A stretch of 64,000 bases of DNA from Streptomyces sp. CB00455 (GCF_001905445.1 NZ_LIVQ01000001.1:1550001-1614000); one strand, 5' to 3'; positions 49,088 to 58,607 are shown, counted from the stretch's first letter. Program-made: numbers and translations. Notes: generated from the sequence alone by a model not told the origin.

Positions 49088-49510
49088 ATGTCCGTCACGA
49101 CCACCACTCACCTGAACTTCCGGGGCACCGCACGTGAGGCGCTGGACTTCTACCAGTCCGTCTTCGGCGGACGTACTGTCGCGGTCACCTACAAGGACGC
49201 GGGCGCCGTGCAGGATGAGAGCGAGGCGGACTGGGTGATGTGGGGCGAGGTGGCCGGCGACAACGGCTTCCGCGTCATGGCCTACGACGTGCCCTCGCAG
49301 CTGCCCTGGAACCAGGGCGAGAACCCGTTCTTCGTCTCCGTGCGCGGCGACGACGCCGAGGAGATCAGCGCCCTGTGGGGCAGGCTCGCCGAGGGCTCGA
49401 CCATCGTGCGTCCGCTGGAGCCCGCGCAGTGGGCACCGCTGTACGGCATGCTCACCGACCGCTTCGGCATCACCTGGGTCCTGGACGTCACCGCTCCGTA
49501 CAACGGCTGA
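49088..49510 (+). CDS. PhnB-like VOC family protein
   Basis: 140 aa from the ATG behind AAGGAG. The single VOC domain reads THLNFRGTAREALDFYQSVFGGRTVAV and ends WAPLYGMLTDRFGITWVLDVTAPYNG. It belongs to the PhnB/glyoxalase-like group that is often divergent from YafY regulators in actinobacteria, as it is here across about 156 bases. Reaction unknown. A strong hairpin terminator follows. Confidence 0.87.
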   Translation: MSVTTTTHLNFRGTAREALDFYQSVFGGRTVAVTYKDAGAVQDESEADWVMWGEVAGDNGFRVMAYDVPSQLPWNQGENPFFVSVRGDDAEEISALWGRLAEGSTIVRPLEPAQWAPLYGMLTDRFGITWVLDVTAPYNG

Positions 49511-49530
49511 ACCCCCCGACCGACTTGACA

Positions 49531-49585
49531 TGCCTGCGCCGTCCGGGCCGCCGCAGCCCCACGGGCGGCCCGGACGGTGCAGGCA
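49531..49585 (+). terminator. Long hairpin terminator after the VOC gene
   Basis: A 22-bp stem (TGCCTGCGCCGTCCGGGCCGCC outer strand) with one G-U wobble and an 11-base loop, starting 20 bases after the stop codon. It insulates the VOC gene from the following two-component operon. Confidence 0.88.
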
Positions 49586-49849
49586 CCTTCGGATCGGCCA
49601 GGCCAGTGGGCGCCGTCTCCAGTGGAGCCTTCCCTACATCCTCGTCCCTCGACTTGAGCTTCTGCGCCAAGCGCGACACGAATTTGCGTCCTTCGGTGCG
49701 AGAACTGCACTGGACTGGCCAGTCGGATGGCGGCGAGACCGCCCTGTCACACCGACATTGCCTGCGCGGGCTGGGCACACAGGACGCAAGCGATTTGCGT
49801 GCACCATGGAAATTCCGCTTGTACAGGAGTCGGCTTACCGTTGCTTCTC
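49586..49849. other. Promoter region of the CitA/DctR-type two-component operon
   Basis: No gene seen. It contains an inverted repeat ACGCAA-N5-TTGCGT (49784-49800) and a related TTTGCGT at 49683-49689, 111 bases away. These could be regulator sites for the downstream two-component system. No clear ribosome site precedes the kinase start. Confidence 0.4.
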
Positions 49850-51475
49850 ATGCGGTTCCTCCTCATGAGCGCTCGGCGCCTCGGGCTGCCCAGACGGGCC
49901 GTCTCACAGATCCTGCTGACCCAGCTGGCCATCGCCGGCGGGGTCGTCCTGCTGGCCACCGGGCTCTTCCTGGCCCCGCTCGGCGCGCAGCTCGACGACC
50001 AGGCCATGCGGCGGGCCCTGGCCATCGCCCAGAGCGCCGCCGCCGACCCGTCACTGGCCGCGGACCTCCTGGGCTCCGAGGCATCGGCGGACACCCCCGT
50101 CCAGGCCGCCGCCGAGCGGATCCGCCGGGCCACCGGCGCCGAGTACGTGGTCGTCGTCGACCTGGACGGGATCCGGCGCTCCCACCCCAGCCCCGGCCTC
50201 ATCGGGCGGCACGTGTCCACCGACCCCGCCGACGCCCTGGCCGGCCGCGAGGTCATGGAGATCGACGAGGGCACCCTGGGCCGCTCCGCCCGGGGAAAGG
50301 TCCCGCTCGTGGCCGCCGACGGCGAGATCGTCGGCGCCGTCTCGGTCGGCATCGCCTACGACAGCGTCCACGACCGGCTCCTCGGCGCCATCCCGGGACT
50401 GCTGGCCTACGCGGGCGGCGCCCTGGCGGCGGGCGCCCTGGCCGCCTACCTGCTGTCCCGCAGGATCCAGCGGCAGACCAGGGACCTGGCCTTCTCCGAC
50501 ATCGCCGGCCTGCTCGCCGAGCGCGAGGCCATGCTGCACTCCATCCGCGAAGGCGTCATCGCCCTCGACCGGGAAGGCCGGGTCCGCCTGGTCAACGACG
50601 AGGCCGCCCGCCTGCTCGGCCTCACACCGGACCCGGACGGTTCCTCGGGCCTCCTCGCCGGGCGCCCGCTGGAGGACGTGCTGGGCGCCGGCCGCACCGC
50701 CGACGTCCTGTCGGGCCGCGTCACGGGCCGGGACCTGCTCACCGTCCAGGGCCCCCGGGTCCTGGTCGCCAACCGGATGCCCACCGAGGACGGCGGCGCC
50801 GTCGCCACCCTGCGCGACCGCACCGAGCTGGAGCACCTGGGACGCGAGCTCGACTCCACCCGGGGCCTGATCGACGCCCTGCGCGCCCAGGACCACGAGC
50901 ACGCCAACCGCCTCCACACCCTGCTCGGGCTGCTGGAGCTCGGCCTGTACGAAGAGGCGGGGGAGTTCGTGACCGAAGTCGTCGGAGTGCACCGCAGCAC
51001 CGCCGAGCAGGTCACCGAGAAGGTCCACGACCCGCTCCTGGCGGCCCTCCTCGTCGGCAAGGCCACCGTCGCGGCCGAGCGCGGGGTCCCCCTGCGGCTG
51101 GCCAGGACCACCCTCCTGCCCGACCGGGTGGTGGATCCGGGCGGCCTCGTCACGATCCTCGGCAATCTTCTCGACAACGCCCTCGACGCCGCCGCCGGGT
51201 CGGCGGCGCCCCTGGTCGAGGTGGAGCTGCGCGCGGAAGGCCGGGCGGCGGTGCTGCGGGTGCGCGACAGCGGTCCCGGCGTACCCGCCGCCCGCCGCGA
51301 AGAGATCTTCACGGAGGGCTGGTCGACCAAGCAGCCCAAGGCCCACCGCGAGCGCGGCCTGGGCCTCGCGCTCGTACGCCGCCTCGCGGAGCGGCAGGGC
51401 GGCAGCGCGCGGGCCGGCGAGGCCGCGGACGGAGGGGCGGAGTTCTCCGTCGTCCTCCCGGAGGCCCTGCGGTGA
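49850..51475 (+). CDS. CitA/DcuS-type sensor histidine kinase
   Basis: About 541 aa from MRFLLMSARRLGLP; the start is uncertain because neither this ATG, the ATG 15 bases later nor a TTG nine bases upstream has a good ribosome site. A transmembrane helix (about 25-48) precedes an extracytoplasmic PAS/Cache-like sensor (AAAERIRRATGAEYVVVVDLDGIRRSHPSPGLIGRHVSTDPADALAG), a second helix, a cytoplasmic PAS domain (SIREGVIALDREGRVRLVNDEAARLLGL), a SPOB-type dimerisation motif with phospho-acceptor His (AQDHEHANRLHTLLGLL) and an HATPase domain. Members sense di- or tricarboxylates. Coupled to the next gene by GTGA. Confidence 0.87.
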   Translation: MRFLLMSARRLGLPRRAVSQILLTQLAIAGGVVLLATGLFLAPLGAQLDDQAMRRALAIAQSAAADPSLAADLLGSEASADTPVQAAAERIRRATGAEYVVVVDLDGIRRSHPSPGLIGRHVSTDPADALAGREVMEIDEGTLGRSARGKVPLVAADGEIVGAVSVGIAYDSVHDRLLGAIPGLLAYAGGALAAGALAAYLLSRRIQRQTRDLAFSDIAGLLAEREAMLHSIREGVIALDREGRVRLVNDEAARLLGLTPDPDGSSGLLAGRPLEDVLGAGRTADVLSGRVTGRDLLTVQGPRVLVANRMPTEDGGAVATLRDRTELEHLGRELDSTRGLIDALRAQDHEHANRLHTLLGLLELGLYEEAGEFVTEVVGVHRSTAEQVTEKVHDPLLAALLVGKATVAAERGVPLRLARTTLLPDRVVDPGGLVTILGNLLDNALDAAAGSAAPLVEVELRAEGRAAVLRVRDSGPGVPAARREEIFTEGWSTKQPKAHRERGLGLALVRRLAERQGGSARAGEAADGGAEFSVVLPEALR

Positions 51476-52179
51476 ACGGGACCCCGGGCGCCCCGCTGGC
51501 CGTGCTCGTCGTCGACGACGACCTGCGCGTCGCCCGCATCAACGCGGCGTACGTGGCCAAGGTCCCCGGCTTCCGCGTGGTGGCCGAGGCCCACTCGGCG
51601 GCCGAGGCGCTGGATTTCCTCACCGCCCACCCGGTGGACCTGATCCTCCTGGACCACTACCTCCCGGACGAGAACGGCCTCGACCTGGTCCGGCGGCTTC
51701 GCCAGCTCGGCCACCACACCGACGTCATCATGGTCACGGCCGCCCGTGACCTCGCGACCGTCCAGGCCGCCATGCGACTGGGCGCCCTCCAGTACCTGGT
51801 CAAACCCTTCACCTTCGCGGGCCTGCGCGCGAAACTCCAGGCCTACGGAACGCTGCGCCGCACCCTGGCGACCGGCGGCGAGGCGGAGCAGGCGGAGGTG
51901 GACCGCATCTTCGGCGCCCTCGCCGCGGCCGGCTCCCCGAACGAGCTGCCCAAGGGCCACTCCGCCACCACCGCGGAACTCGTCCGCCAGGTGCTGCGAT
52001 CCGCCGGGGGCCCGCTGTCCACGCAGCAGATCGCGGACCGCGCGGGCATCAGCCGCCAGACCGCCCAGCGCTACCTGAAGCTCCTCGAACGCAGCGGCCG
52101 CGTGTCCCTGGCCCTGCGTTACGGCGAGACCGGCCGCCCCGAGCACCGCTACACCTGGCTCCCGTCGGACGGGCCCTGA
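51472..52179 (+). CDS. CitB/DctR-type response regulator
   Basis: 235 aa from a GTG overlapping the kinase stop by four bases. The receiver domain has VLVVDDDLRVARINAAY, the phospho-acceptor Asp in DLILLDHYLPDENGLDL, and Lys in YLVKPFTF. The C-terminal HTH is LSTQQIADRAGISRQTAQRYLKLLERSGRVSLAL, as in the CitB/DctR group. It probably controls a carboxylate transporter; the DUF485-SSS operon that ends 109 bases away on the opposite strand is the likely target by position. Confidence 0.9.
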   Translation: MNGTPGAPLAVLVVDDDLRVARINAAYVAKVPGFRVVAEAHSAAEALDFLTAHPVDLILLDHYLPDENGLDLVRRLRQLGHHTDVIMVTAARDLATVQAAMRLGALQYLVKPFTFAGLRAKLQAYGTLRRTLATGGEAEQAEVDRIFGALAAAGSPNELPKGHSATTAELVRQVLRSAGGPLSTQQIADRAGISRQTAQRYLKLLERSGRVSLALRYGETGRPEHRYTWLPSDGP

Positions 52180-52233
52180 CCGCCGTCAGGACCTGCCCCG
52201 GCGGCCGCGATCCCCGGACGACCACGGGGCGAC

Positions 52234-52262
52234 CCGGCTGACCGGCTGACCGGCTGACCGGC
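52234..52262. repeat. CCGGCTGA tandem repeat in the convergent gap
   Basis: About 3.6 copies of the octamer CCGGCTGA lie between the convergent response regulator and SSS transporter genes. It is non-coding and may be part of a terminator or a variable tract. Confidence 0.8.
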
Positions 52263-52287
52263 ACGATCGGGGCCCGCCCGGCCCGGG

Positions 52288-53880
52288 TCAGACCGCTCCC
52301 GCCCCGGTCAGCGAGCGCACCTCGGTCTCCGCGTGCCTGCGCTCGTCCGCCTCCTCGCGGGAGGTCACGGTGCCCAGCCAGCCCGCCAGGAAACCCAGCG
52401 GGATCGAGACGATCCCCGGGTTCTGCAGCGGGAAGTACTGGAAGTCCACGCCCGGGAAGAGCGATTCGGGGCTCCCGGAGACCACCGGCGACAGGACGAC
52501 CAACAACACGGCCGGCACCAGGCCGCCGTAGACGGACCAGACGGCTCCCCGCGTCGTGAAGCCCCGCCAGAAGAGCGAGTACAGCAGCACCGGCAGGTTG
52601 GCCGAGGCGGCCACCGCGAAGGCGAGGCCGACGAGGAAGGCGACGTTCAGGTCTTGCGCGAGGAGCCCGAGCGCGATCGCCGCCGCCCCGATGCCGACGG
52701 CCGCGGCCCGGGCCACGGCGACCTCGCTGCGCTGGCGCGCGTGCCTGCGCTTGAGCGAGGCGTACAGGTCGTGCGCGACGGACGCCGAGGACGCCAGCGT
52801 GATCCCGGCCACGACCGCGAGGATCGTGGCGAAGGCGATGGCGGCCACGAAGGCGAAGAGCACCGCGCCGCCGGTGGAGCCCGCGCCGCCGCCCAGGTAC
52901 GCCGCGAGCAGGGGAACGGCCGTGTTCCCGGAGGCGTTGGAGGCCCGGACTTCGGCGGGCCCCACCAGCGCCGCCGCGCCGAAGCCGAGCACGATCGTCA
53001 TCAGGTAGAAGCCGCCGATCAGCGCGATGGCCCACACCACGGACCGCCGGGCGGCCCGCGCAGTGGGCACGGTGTAGAACCGCGACAGGATGTGCGGGAG
53101 CCCTGCGGTGCCGAGGACCAGCGCGAGGCCGAGGCTCATGAAGTCGACGCGGGCGGTCCAGTCCCCGCCGTACCGCAGCCCGGGGCTCAGGAAGCGCAGC
53201 CCGTGCCCGCTGCGGTCGGCGGCGGTGGTGAGCAGGTGGTCGACGTTCCCGTGGAAGCGCAGCAGGACGAGCACGGTCAGGGTGATCGCGCCGCCCATCA
53301 GCAGCACGGCCTTCACGATCTGGATCCAGGTCGTGGCCCGCATCCCGCCGAAGGACACGTAGACCACCATCAGGGCGCCCACGCCGATCACGGTGAGCGT
53401 CCGGGCCGCGGCGCCGGAACTGCCGAGCAGCAGGCCCACCAGACTGCCCGCGCCGACCATCTGCGCGACGAGGTACAGCACGGAGACGACCACCGAGGAA
53501 GTGCCGGCCGCGATCCGCACGGGCCGCTCGCTCATCCGGGCGGCGACCACGTCGGCCAGGGTGAAGCGCCCGCAGTTGCGGACCAGTTCGGCGATCAGGA
53601 ACAGCACGACCAGCCAGGCGACGAAGAAGCCCACCGAGTACAGCAGGCCGTCGTAGCCGAAGAGGGCGATCAGCCCGGAGATGCCGAGGAAGGAGGCGGC
53701 GGACATGTAGTCGCCGGCGATGGCGAACCCGTTCTCCAGCGGCGAGAAGAGGCGCCCGCCGGCGTAGAACTCCTCGGCCGAACCGTGGCGGTTGCGGCTG
53801 ACCCAGGTCGTGATGCCCAGGGTGACCGCGACGAAGGCGCTGAAGAGGATCAGCGCGAGGGTCTGGTGCTCGGTGGTCAC
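52288..53880 (-). CDS. Sodium:solute symporter (ActP/MctC-like monocarboxylate transporter)
   Basis: 530 aa from a GTG start, about 13 transmembrane segments. The SSS signature around FYAGGRLFSPLENGFAIAGDYMSAASFLGISGLIALFGYDGLLY and GLPHILSRFYTVPTARAARRSVVWAI places it with ActP, MctC and related acetate/pyruvate/propionate transporters. It is coupled to the DUF485 gene by GTGA overlap, the conserved yjcH-actP arrangement. Likely imports acetate or pyruvate with sodium or protons. Regulation by the neighbouring CitA/DctR-type system is inferred. Confidence 0.9.
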   Translation of the reverse strand: MTTEHQTLALILFSAFVAVTLGITTWVSRNRHGSAEEFYAGGRLFSPLENGFAIAGDYMSAASFLGISGLIALFGYDGLLYSVGFFVAWLVVLFLIAELVRNCGRFTLADVVAARMSERPVRIAAGTSSVVVSVLYLVAQMVGAGSLVGLLLGSSGAAARTLTVIGVGALMVVYVSFGGMRATTWIQIVKAVLLMGGAITLTVLVLLRFHGNVDHLLTTAADRSGHGLRFLSPGLRYGGDWTARVDFMSLGLALVLGTAGLPHILSRFYTVPTARAARRSVVWAIALIGGFYLMTIVLGFGAAALVGPAEVRASNASGNTAVPLLAAYLGGGAGSTGGAVLFAFVAAIAFATILAVVAGITLASSASVAHDLYASLKRRHARQRSEVAVARAAAVGIGAAAIALGLLAQDLNVAFLVGLAFAVAASANLPVLLYSLFWRGFTTRGAVWSVYGGLVPAVLLVVLSPVVSGSPESLFPGVDFQYFPLQNPGIVSIPLGFLAGWLGTVTSREEADERRHAETEVRSLTGAGAV

Positions 53881-54350
53881 CGGCCGGCTCCCCTCGCGCG
53901 GGTCCGCTCCTGGTCGCGCTCCTGCTCGAAGACGGTCCAGCGCAGGTCGAGCGCGGCACGGTCCCTGCGCAGCCGCGCGTGCCGGGCATAGGCCCAGGTC
54001 AGCAGGAAGGTGCTGAGGAACTGCCCGAGGCCCGCCAGCATGGCGACGTTGACCGCGCCCGCCACGGGCCGGGCCATCAGGCCGGGCGCCGTGGTGGCGG
54101 CGACCACGTAGGCGACGTACCAGAGGAAGAACCCGGCGGTCGCGGGGACGACGAACCTGCGGTACCGGCTGCGAACCTCCTGGAAGGCGGCGCTGCGCTG
54201 CACTTCGAGGTAGATGTCGGACGCGCCGGGTGCGGGGCGCGGCGGGGATGTCTCCTCGGCCCCGCCCTCACCCCAGCCGACCGCCAGTGCGTCGTACCAG
54301 GGGTCGTCCAGCCGGATCGTTCCGGCATCACGACCGTCGTGCTTGTCCAC
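53877..54350 (-). CDS. DUF485 membrane protein (YjcH-like)
   Basis: 157 aa from a GTG with AAGGAG six bases upstream. A charged N-terminal region is followed by the DUF485 domain (AFQEVRSRYRRFVVPATAGFFLWYVAYVVAATTAPGLMARPVAGAVNVAMLAGLGQFLSTFLLTWAYARHARLRRD), two transmembrane helices. DUF485 proteins are partners of SSS-type acetate transporters of unknown role. First gene of the transporter operon. Confidence 0.88.
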   Translation of the reverse strand: MDKHDGRDAGTIRLDDPWYDALAVGWGEGGAEETSPPRPAPGASDIYLEVQRSAAFQEVRSRYRRFVVPATAGFFLWYVAYVVAATTAPGLMARPVAGAVNVAMLAGLGQFLSTFLLTWAYARHARLRRDRAALDLRWTVFEQERDQERTRARGAGR

Positions 54351-54562
54351 CGAACTCTCCTTGTCCGCCGCCGCATTGGCCGCGTGTCTCCCAAGGATGT
54401 GTGGAATGGACCCTTTCCGGACTGGTGTACCGGTGCTCTTCACTCCATCAGGTGATGCGGTCAAGAGCATCTGTGTGATGCCCCGTCACGATGCGAGCCC
54501 CCGGCCTCCGTTCGCGGCGCGCGCCGGTGTCCGATGACGGCACCGGCCCGCGGCCGCCGGGT

Positions 54563-56683
54563 TCAGGCGTCGATGCGCGAGCGGTCCAGGGTGGCTGCGG
54601 AGCTCGTGATGAACTCCTTGCGCGGAGCCACCTCGTTGCCCATGAGCAGGTCGAAGACCTGCTCGGCCGAGTCCAGGTCGCCGATGTTGATCCTGCGCAG
54701 GGTGCGGTGGCGCGGGTCCATCGTCGTCTCCGCCAGCTGGTCCGCGTCCATCTCGCCGAGGCCCTTGTAGCGCTGGATCGAGTCCTTGTAGCGGATGTTC
54801 TTGCGCTGGTACTCCAGCAGGGTCTGGCGCAGCTCGTTGTCCGAGTACGTGTAGACGTACTTGTCCTGGCCCTTCTTGGGCTGCACCAGCTCGATCCGGT
54901 GCAGCGGGGGCACGGCGGCGAAGACCCGGCCGGCCTCGACCATCGGTCGCATGTAGCGCTGGAAGAGCGTCAGCAGCAGGCAGCGGATGTGCGCGCCGTC
55001 CACATCGGCGTCGACGAGCAGGACGATCTTGCCGTAGCGGGCGGCGTCGATGTCGAAGGTCCGGCCCGAGCCGGCTCCTATGACCTGGATGATCGCCCCG
55101 CACTCGGTGTTCTTGAGCATGTCCGAGACCGAGGACTTCTGGACGTTGAGGATCTTGCCGCGGATGGGCAGGAGCGCCTGGAACTCGGAATTGCGGGCGA
55201 GCTTCGCGGTGCCGAGGGCCGAGTCGCCCTCGACGATGAAGAGCTCGCTGCGCTCCACGTCGTCGCTGCGGCAGTCGGCGAGCTTGGCGGGGAGGGAGGA
55301 GGTCTCCAGCGCGGTCTTGCGACGCTGCGCCTCCTTGTGCTGGCGGGCGGCGATCCGGGTGCGGGCGGCGGCGACGATCTTTTCCATCACGGCGCGGGCC
55401 TGCTGCTTGTCGTCGCGCTTGGTCGAGGTCAGGAAGGCCTTGAGCTCCTTGGCCACCACGGCGGCGACGATCCGGGTGGCGGCCGAGGTGCCGAGGACCT
55501 CCTTGGTCTGGCCCTCGAACTGCGGCTCGGCGAGACGGACGGTGACGACCGCCGTCATGCCCTCCATCGCGTCGTCCTTGACCACGTCGTCCTCGGCGAC
55601 GCGCAGCAGCTTCGCCGAGCGCAGGACCTCGTTCACGGTCTTGGCGACCGAGCGCTCGAAGCCGGAGACGTGGGTGCCGCCCTTGGGGGTGGCGATGATG
55701 TTCACGAAGGACTTGACGTTCGTCTCGTACCCCGTGCCCCAGCGCAGGGCGATGTCGACGCCCAGCTCGCGGGTGACCTCGGTGGGAGTCATGTGGCCGC
55801 GGTCGTCGAGGACCGGGACGGTCTCCTTGAAGGTGCCGGTGCCGGTCAGGCGGAGCACGTCGCAGACGGCCTTGTCCTGGGCGAGGTAGTCGCAGAACTC
55901 GCTGATGCCCCCGTCGAAGCGGAAGGTCTCCTCGGTCTTGCCGGCCCCCTCCAGGCCTCGCTCGTCACGGACGACCAGGGTCAGTCCGGGCACGAGGAAG
56001 GCGGTCTGGCGGGCGCGCTGGTAGAGCGTCTCCAGATTGAGCCGGGCGTCCTTCAGGAAGATCTGGCGGTCGGCCCAGTAGCGGATCCTGGTGCCGGTGC
56101 GCCCCTTGGGGATGCGCTTGACCTTGCGCAGGCCGTTGGCCGGGTCGAAGGGGCTGTCGGCTCCCTGCTCGGTGAACATGCCGGGGACGCCGCGGCGGAA
56201 GCTGATGCCGTGGGTGGAGCTGCCCCGGTCGACCTCGACGTCCAGCCGGGCGGAGAGGGCGTTGACCACGGAGGCGCCGACGCCGTGCAGGCCGCCGGAG
56301 GCCGCGTACGAGCCGCCGCCGAACTTGCCGCCGGCGTGCAGCTTGGTCATGACGACCTCGACGCCGGACAGCCCGGTCTTGGGCTCCACGTCCACGGGGA
56401 TGCCGCGGCCGTTGTCGCGGACCTCCACGGAGGCGTCCTCGTGGAGGATCACCTCGATGTGGTCGCAGTACCCGCCCAGGGCCTCGTCGACGGAATTGTC
56501 GATGATCTCCCACAGGCAGTGCATGAGGCCCCGGCTGTCGGTGGAGCCGATATACATGCCGGGGCGCTTGCGGACGGCCTCCAGCCCTTCGAGGACGAGC
56601 AGGTGCCGCGCGGTGTAGTTGGAACCGTCCCGGTCTGCTCCGGACAGCAGCGCGCTGGAAGGCACGGACGTGTCGGCGGTCAC
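54563..56683 (-). CDS. parE: DNA topoisomerase IV subunit B (ParE, GyrB-like)
   Basis: 706 aa from a GTG with GAGGAG 8 bases upstream. GHKL ATPase motifs: WEIIDNSVDEALGG (Asn, Glu), RDNGRGIPVD and ASGGLHGVGASVVNAL. Transducer domain, then the TOPRIM motifs ELFIVEGDSALGTA and VLLVDADVDGAHIRCLLLTLFQRYM, and the C-terminal IQRYKGLGEMDADQLAETTMDPRHRTL. It drives strand passage by ATP hydrolysis with ParC (33137-35590). In Streptomyces this pair, rather than gyrA/gyrB, is the split topo IV. A 447-base region precedes it. Confidence 0.93.
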   Translation of the reverse strand: MTADTSVPSSALLSGADRDGSNYTARHLLVLEGLEAVRKRPGMYIGSTDSRGLMHCLWEIIDNSVDEALGGYCDHIEVILHEDASVEVRDNGRGIPVDVEPKTGLSGVEVVMTKLHAGGKFGGGSYAASGGLHGVGASVVNALSARLDVEVDRGSSTHGISFRRGVPGMFTEQGADSPFDPANGLRKVKRIPKGRTGTRIRYWADRQIFLKDARLNLETLYQRARQTAFLVPGLTLVVRDERGLEGAGKTEETFRFDGGISEFCDYLAQDKAVCDVLRLTGTGTFKETVPVLDDRGHMTPTEVTRELGVDIALRWGTGYETNVKSFVNIIATPKGGTHVSGFERSVAKTVNEVLRSAKLLRVAEDDVVKDDAMEGMTAVVTVRLAEPQFEGQTKEVLGTSAATRIVAAVVAKELKAFLTSTKRDDKQQARAVMEKIVAAARTRIAARQHKEAQRRKTALETSSLPAKLADCRSDDVERSELFIVEGDSALGTAKLARNSEFQALLPIRGKILNVQKSSVSDMLKNTECGAIIQVIGAGSGRTFDIDAARYGKIVLLVDADVDGAHIRCLLLTLFQRYMRPMVEAGRVFAAVPPLHRIELVQPKKGQDKYVYTYSDNELRQTLLEYQRKNIRYKDSIQRYKGLGEMDADQLAETTMDPRHRTLRRINIGDLDSAEQVFDLLMGNEVAPRKEFITSSAATLDRSRIDA

Positions 56684-57130
56684 GCAGTTCGCTCCTCGCT
56701 GAATTTCTTTTCTGGCCCGGTCGGGCGCAGGGATGGCTCGGGTGCCGGTCGAAGGGTACCGAGGCCAGGTAGAGCCGATGCAACGCCACCCTCGGGCGCC
56801 CCTCAGCCTAGTCCACACCCGTACGGATGTTCGATCCCCCGTGGGGGTGAAGCAAACATCACGTTCCCTTCCAGGCATGAACCATTTAGGGTTCGGGCAC
56901 GTCCTCATGAACAACCTGGCGCTCGCGTCAGGGAGGATGGAACTGCAACAACCGAACGACTGACAACGCGAAACCGTAAAGCAACGCAATACGGCTCCTT
57001 CGCCGCCAACCGGCAACAGCCGGCCAGCTTCGGAAGGAAGTTTCGAGGAAAAGCCGCGAGCGGGAACGTTTTCGGCCTGGTTGGATGTTGACCCTGGTAC
57101 GACAGCTCGTCGAGCTAGAGAAGAGGCGAC
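56684..57130. other. Intergenic region upstream of parE and the zinc-ribbon gene
   Basis: 447 bases between divergent genes, without a supported gene. It should carry the parE promoter and that of the 77-codon gene. A GGAAC-N19-GTT element at 57063-57089 resembles the SigR (thiol-stress) promoter consensus GGAAT-N18-GTT and ends 41 bases before the 77-codon gene's start. Confidence 0.4.
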
Positions 57131-57364
57131 GTGACTACTGTTCTGACACCCGCGACCCCGCTGACGGCCGCTGACCGATGCGACCGTTGCGGCGCCCAGG
57201 CATATCTGCGCGTCGTCCTGCTGAGCGGCGGTGAACTGCTCTTCTGCGCCCACCACGGTCGCAAGTTCGAGCCGGAACTCAAGAAGATCGCCGCGGAAAT
57301 ACAGGATGAGACCGAGCGGCTCACGTCCGCTCCGGCCGCCCAGGCCGAACCCGAGGACCGCTGA
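57131..57364 (+). CDS. DUF7455 small zinc-ribbon-like protein
   Basis: 77 aa from a GTG start (MTTVLTPATPLTAADRCDRCGAQAYLRVVLLSGGELLFCAHHGRKFEPELKK). The CDRC pair and the C-x-H pair (LLFCAHHG) fit a treble of zinc ligands like those in the actinobacterial DUF7455 family, function unknown. The tail is Ala/Glu/Pro-rich. A SigR-like promoter element upstream would make it thiol-stress-responsive, which is inference. A hairpin terminator follows. Confidence 0.85.
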   Translation: MTTVLTPATPLTAADRCDRCGAQAYLRVVLLSGGELLFCAHHGRKFEPELKKIAAEIQDETERLTSAPAAQAEPEDR

Positions 57365-57415
57365 CACAAGGCCTGCACCTCGACATCCGACGAGCCAGGA
57401 CCGGCCAGGCCGGTC

Positions 57416-57454
57416 GACGGGCGGCTCCCCTGAGACTCAGGGGTGCCGCCCGTC
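57416..57454. terminator. Hairpin terminator between the DUF7455 gene and the protease gene
   Basis: Two stem segments, GACGGGCGGC/GCCGCCCGTC and CCCCTG/CAGGGG, separated by a T-T mismatch, with loop AGACT. It lies 51 bases after the DUF7455 stop and 77 bases beyond the protease stop, so it may serve both. Confidence 0.75.
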
Positions 57455-57530
57455 CTCGTGTCCGCGGCCGCTCGCCGGCCCGCCCGCTCCGGGAAGGAAG
57501 GGGCGCGCGAGCGGCCGCCCCCGCGCGCCC

Positions 57531-58466
57531 CTACGGAGCCCGGCCGGTCAGATGCCCCCGCAGGGACCCGGGGGCCGCCCCGGAGGCCCTGGCGGGGGTC
57601 CACGGGGATCCCTGGGCACCGCGTCGCTGCACGGCCTTCTCCGGGCCGGTCACGAAGCCGGCCAGGGGCGCGACCCGCGTGTACACGCCGGGGCTGTCGG
57701 CGCGCCCGCAGCCGCGCCCCCACGACACCAGCCCGATGAGCCGTCCCTGCGCGACCAGCGGGCCGCCGCTGTCGCCCTGACAGGCGTCCTTGCCGCCGCG
57801 GCCGTCGCCCGCGCACACCATGGAGTCGGCCCGGTACTGACCGTCCGCGTCCCCGGGATAGGCCCGGGCGCACACCTCGTCCGCCAGGACGGTCACGGAC
57901 GCCGCCCGGAGCGCGTACGCGTAGTCACCGAAGCCGCTGGTGTCGCCCCAGCCGTACACGGCGGCCTCGGTCCCGGCGTCGTAGGCGGGGTGCCCCGCAG
58001 CGGCCATCGGGAGCACGTAGTGGGCCGGCACGGGTTCGGCGAGTTCCAGGACGGCCAGGTCCCCGGCATTGGTGCCCGGGTCGTAGGCCGGGTTCACCCG
58101 TGCCGCGCGCACCGCGACCTCCCGGCCCCCGGACGCCTGCAGCTCCGTACGCCCGACGATCACCCGGAAGTCGGGGACCGACCCGACCGGGCCGCCCAGC
58201 ACCTCTCGGCCCAGGCAGTGGGCCGCGGTCACCACCTTGGCGGGCCCCACGATGACGCCCCCGCAGAACTGCCCGCCCCGCGTACCCCCGAACCGGTCAC
58301 GGCTGGCCAGTGCCACGACCCACGGACTGTCGGTGATCTTCACCGGCTTCCCGCCGATCACCACGCCGTCCGCGGCTGCGTGCGGCACCTGGGCCAGCGG
58401 CGCCGCGGCCGCTCCCGCCGCCAGGGTCAGCGCTCCCGCCAGAGCACGGGCAAAGGGACGACGCAT
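57531..58466 (-). CDS. Secreted trypsin-like serine protease (S1 family)
   Basis: 311 aa. Signal peptide ([32 protein letters not shown]). Catalytic triad: His in [10 protein letters not shown], Asp in [14 protein letters not shown], Ser in [20 protein letters not shown]. The residue six before the catalytic Ser is Asp in [12 protein letters not shown], predicting trypsin-like cleavage after Arg/Lys. Cys pairs typical of chymotrypsin-fold enzymes are present. The C-terminus has a basic extension of about 35 residues after GPEKAVQRR. Secreted; sits between parE's neighbour and hrdB, as in other Streptomyces. Confidence 0.92.
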   Translation of the reverse strand: MRRPFARALAGALTLAAGAAAAPLAQVPHAAADGVVIGGKPVKITDSPWVVALASRDRFGGTRGGQFCGGVIVGPAKVVTAAHCLGREVLGGPVGSVPDFRVIVGRTELQASGGREVAVRAARVNPAYDPGTNAGDLAVLELAEPVPAHYVLPMAAAGHPAYDAGTEAAVYGWGDTSGFGDYAYALRAASVTVLADEVCARAYPGDADGQYRADSMVCAGDGRGGKDACQGDSGGPLVAQGRLIGLVSWGRGCGRADSPGVYTRVAPLAGFVTGPEKAVQRRGAQGSPWTPARASGAAPGSLRGHLTGRAP

Positions 58467-58607
58467 GAGGCCTCCTGACTCCGAGTGTGCATGACTCCAC
58501 CCAGAGTGGGATGCCCGGTGGCGGGGCGCACCCGCGCGACCGCCACCGCCGAAGGCCCCCGCCGCCGGGGCGGCGCGCCGTATGCGGCAGGGCGGGAGCG
58601 GATGCGG

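Noticed and set aside
54491..57091. Plus-strand frame of 866 codons opposite parE
   Set aside because: Shadow of parE, which shows GHKL and TOPRIM motifs in the correct frame.
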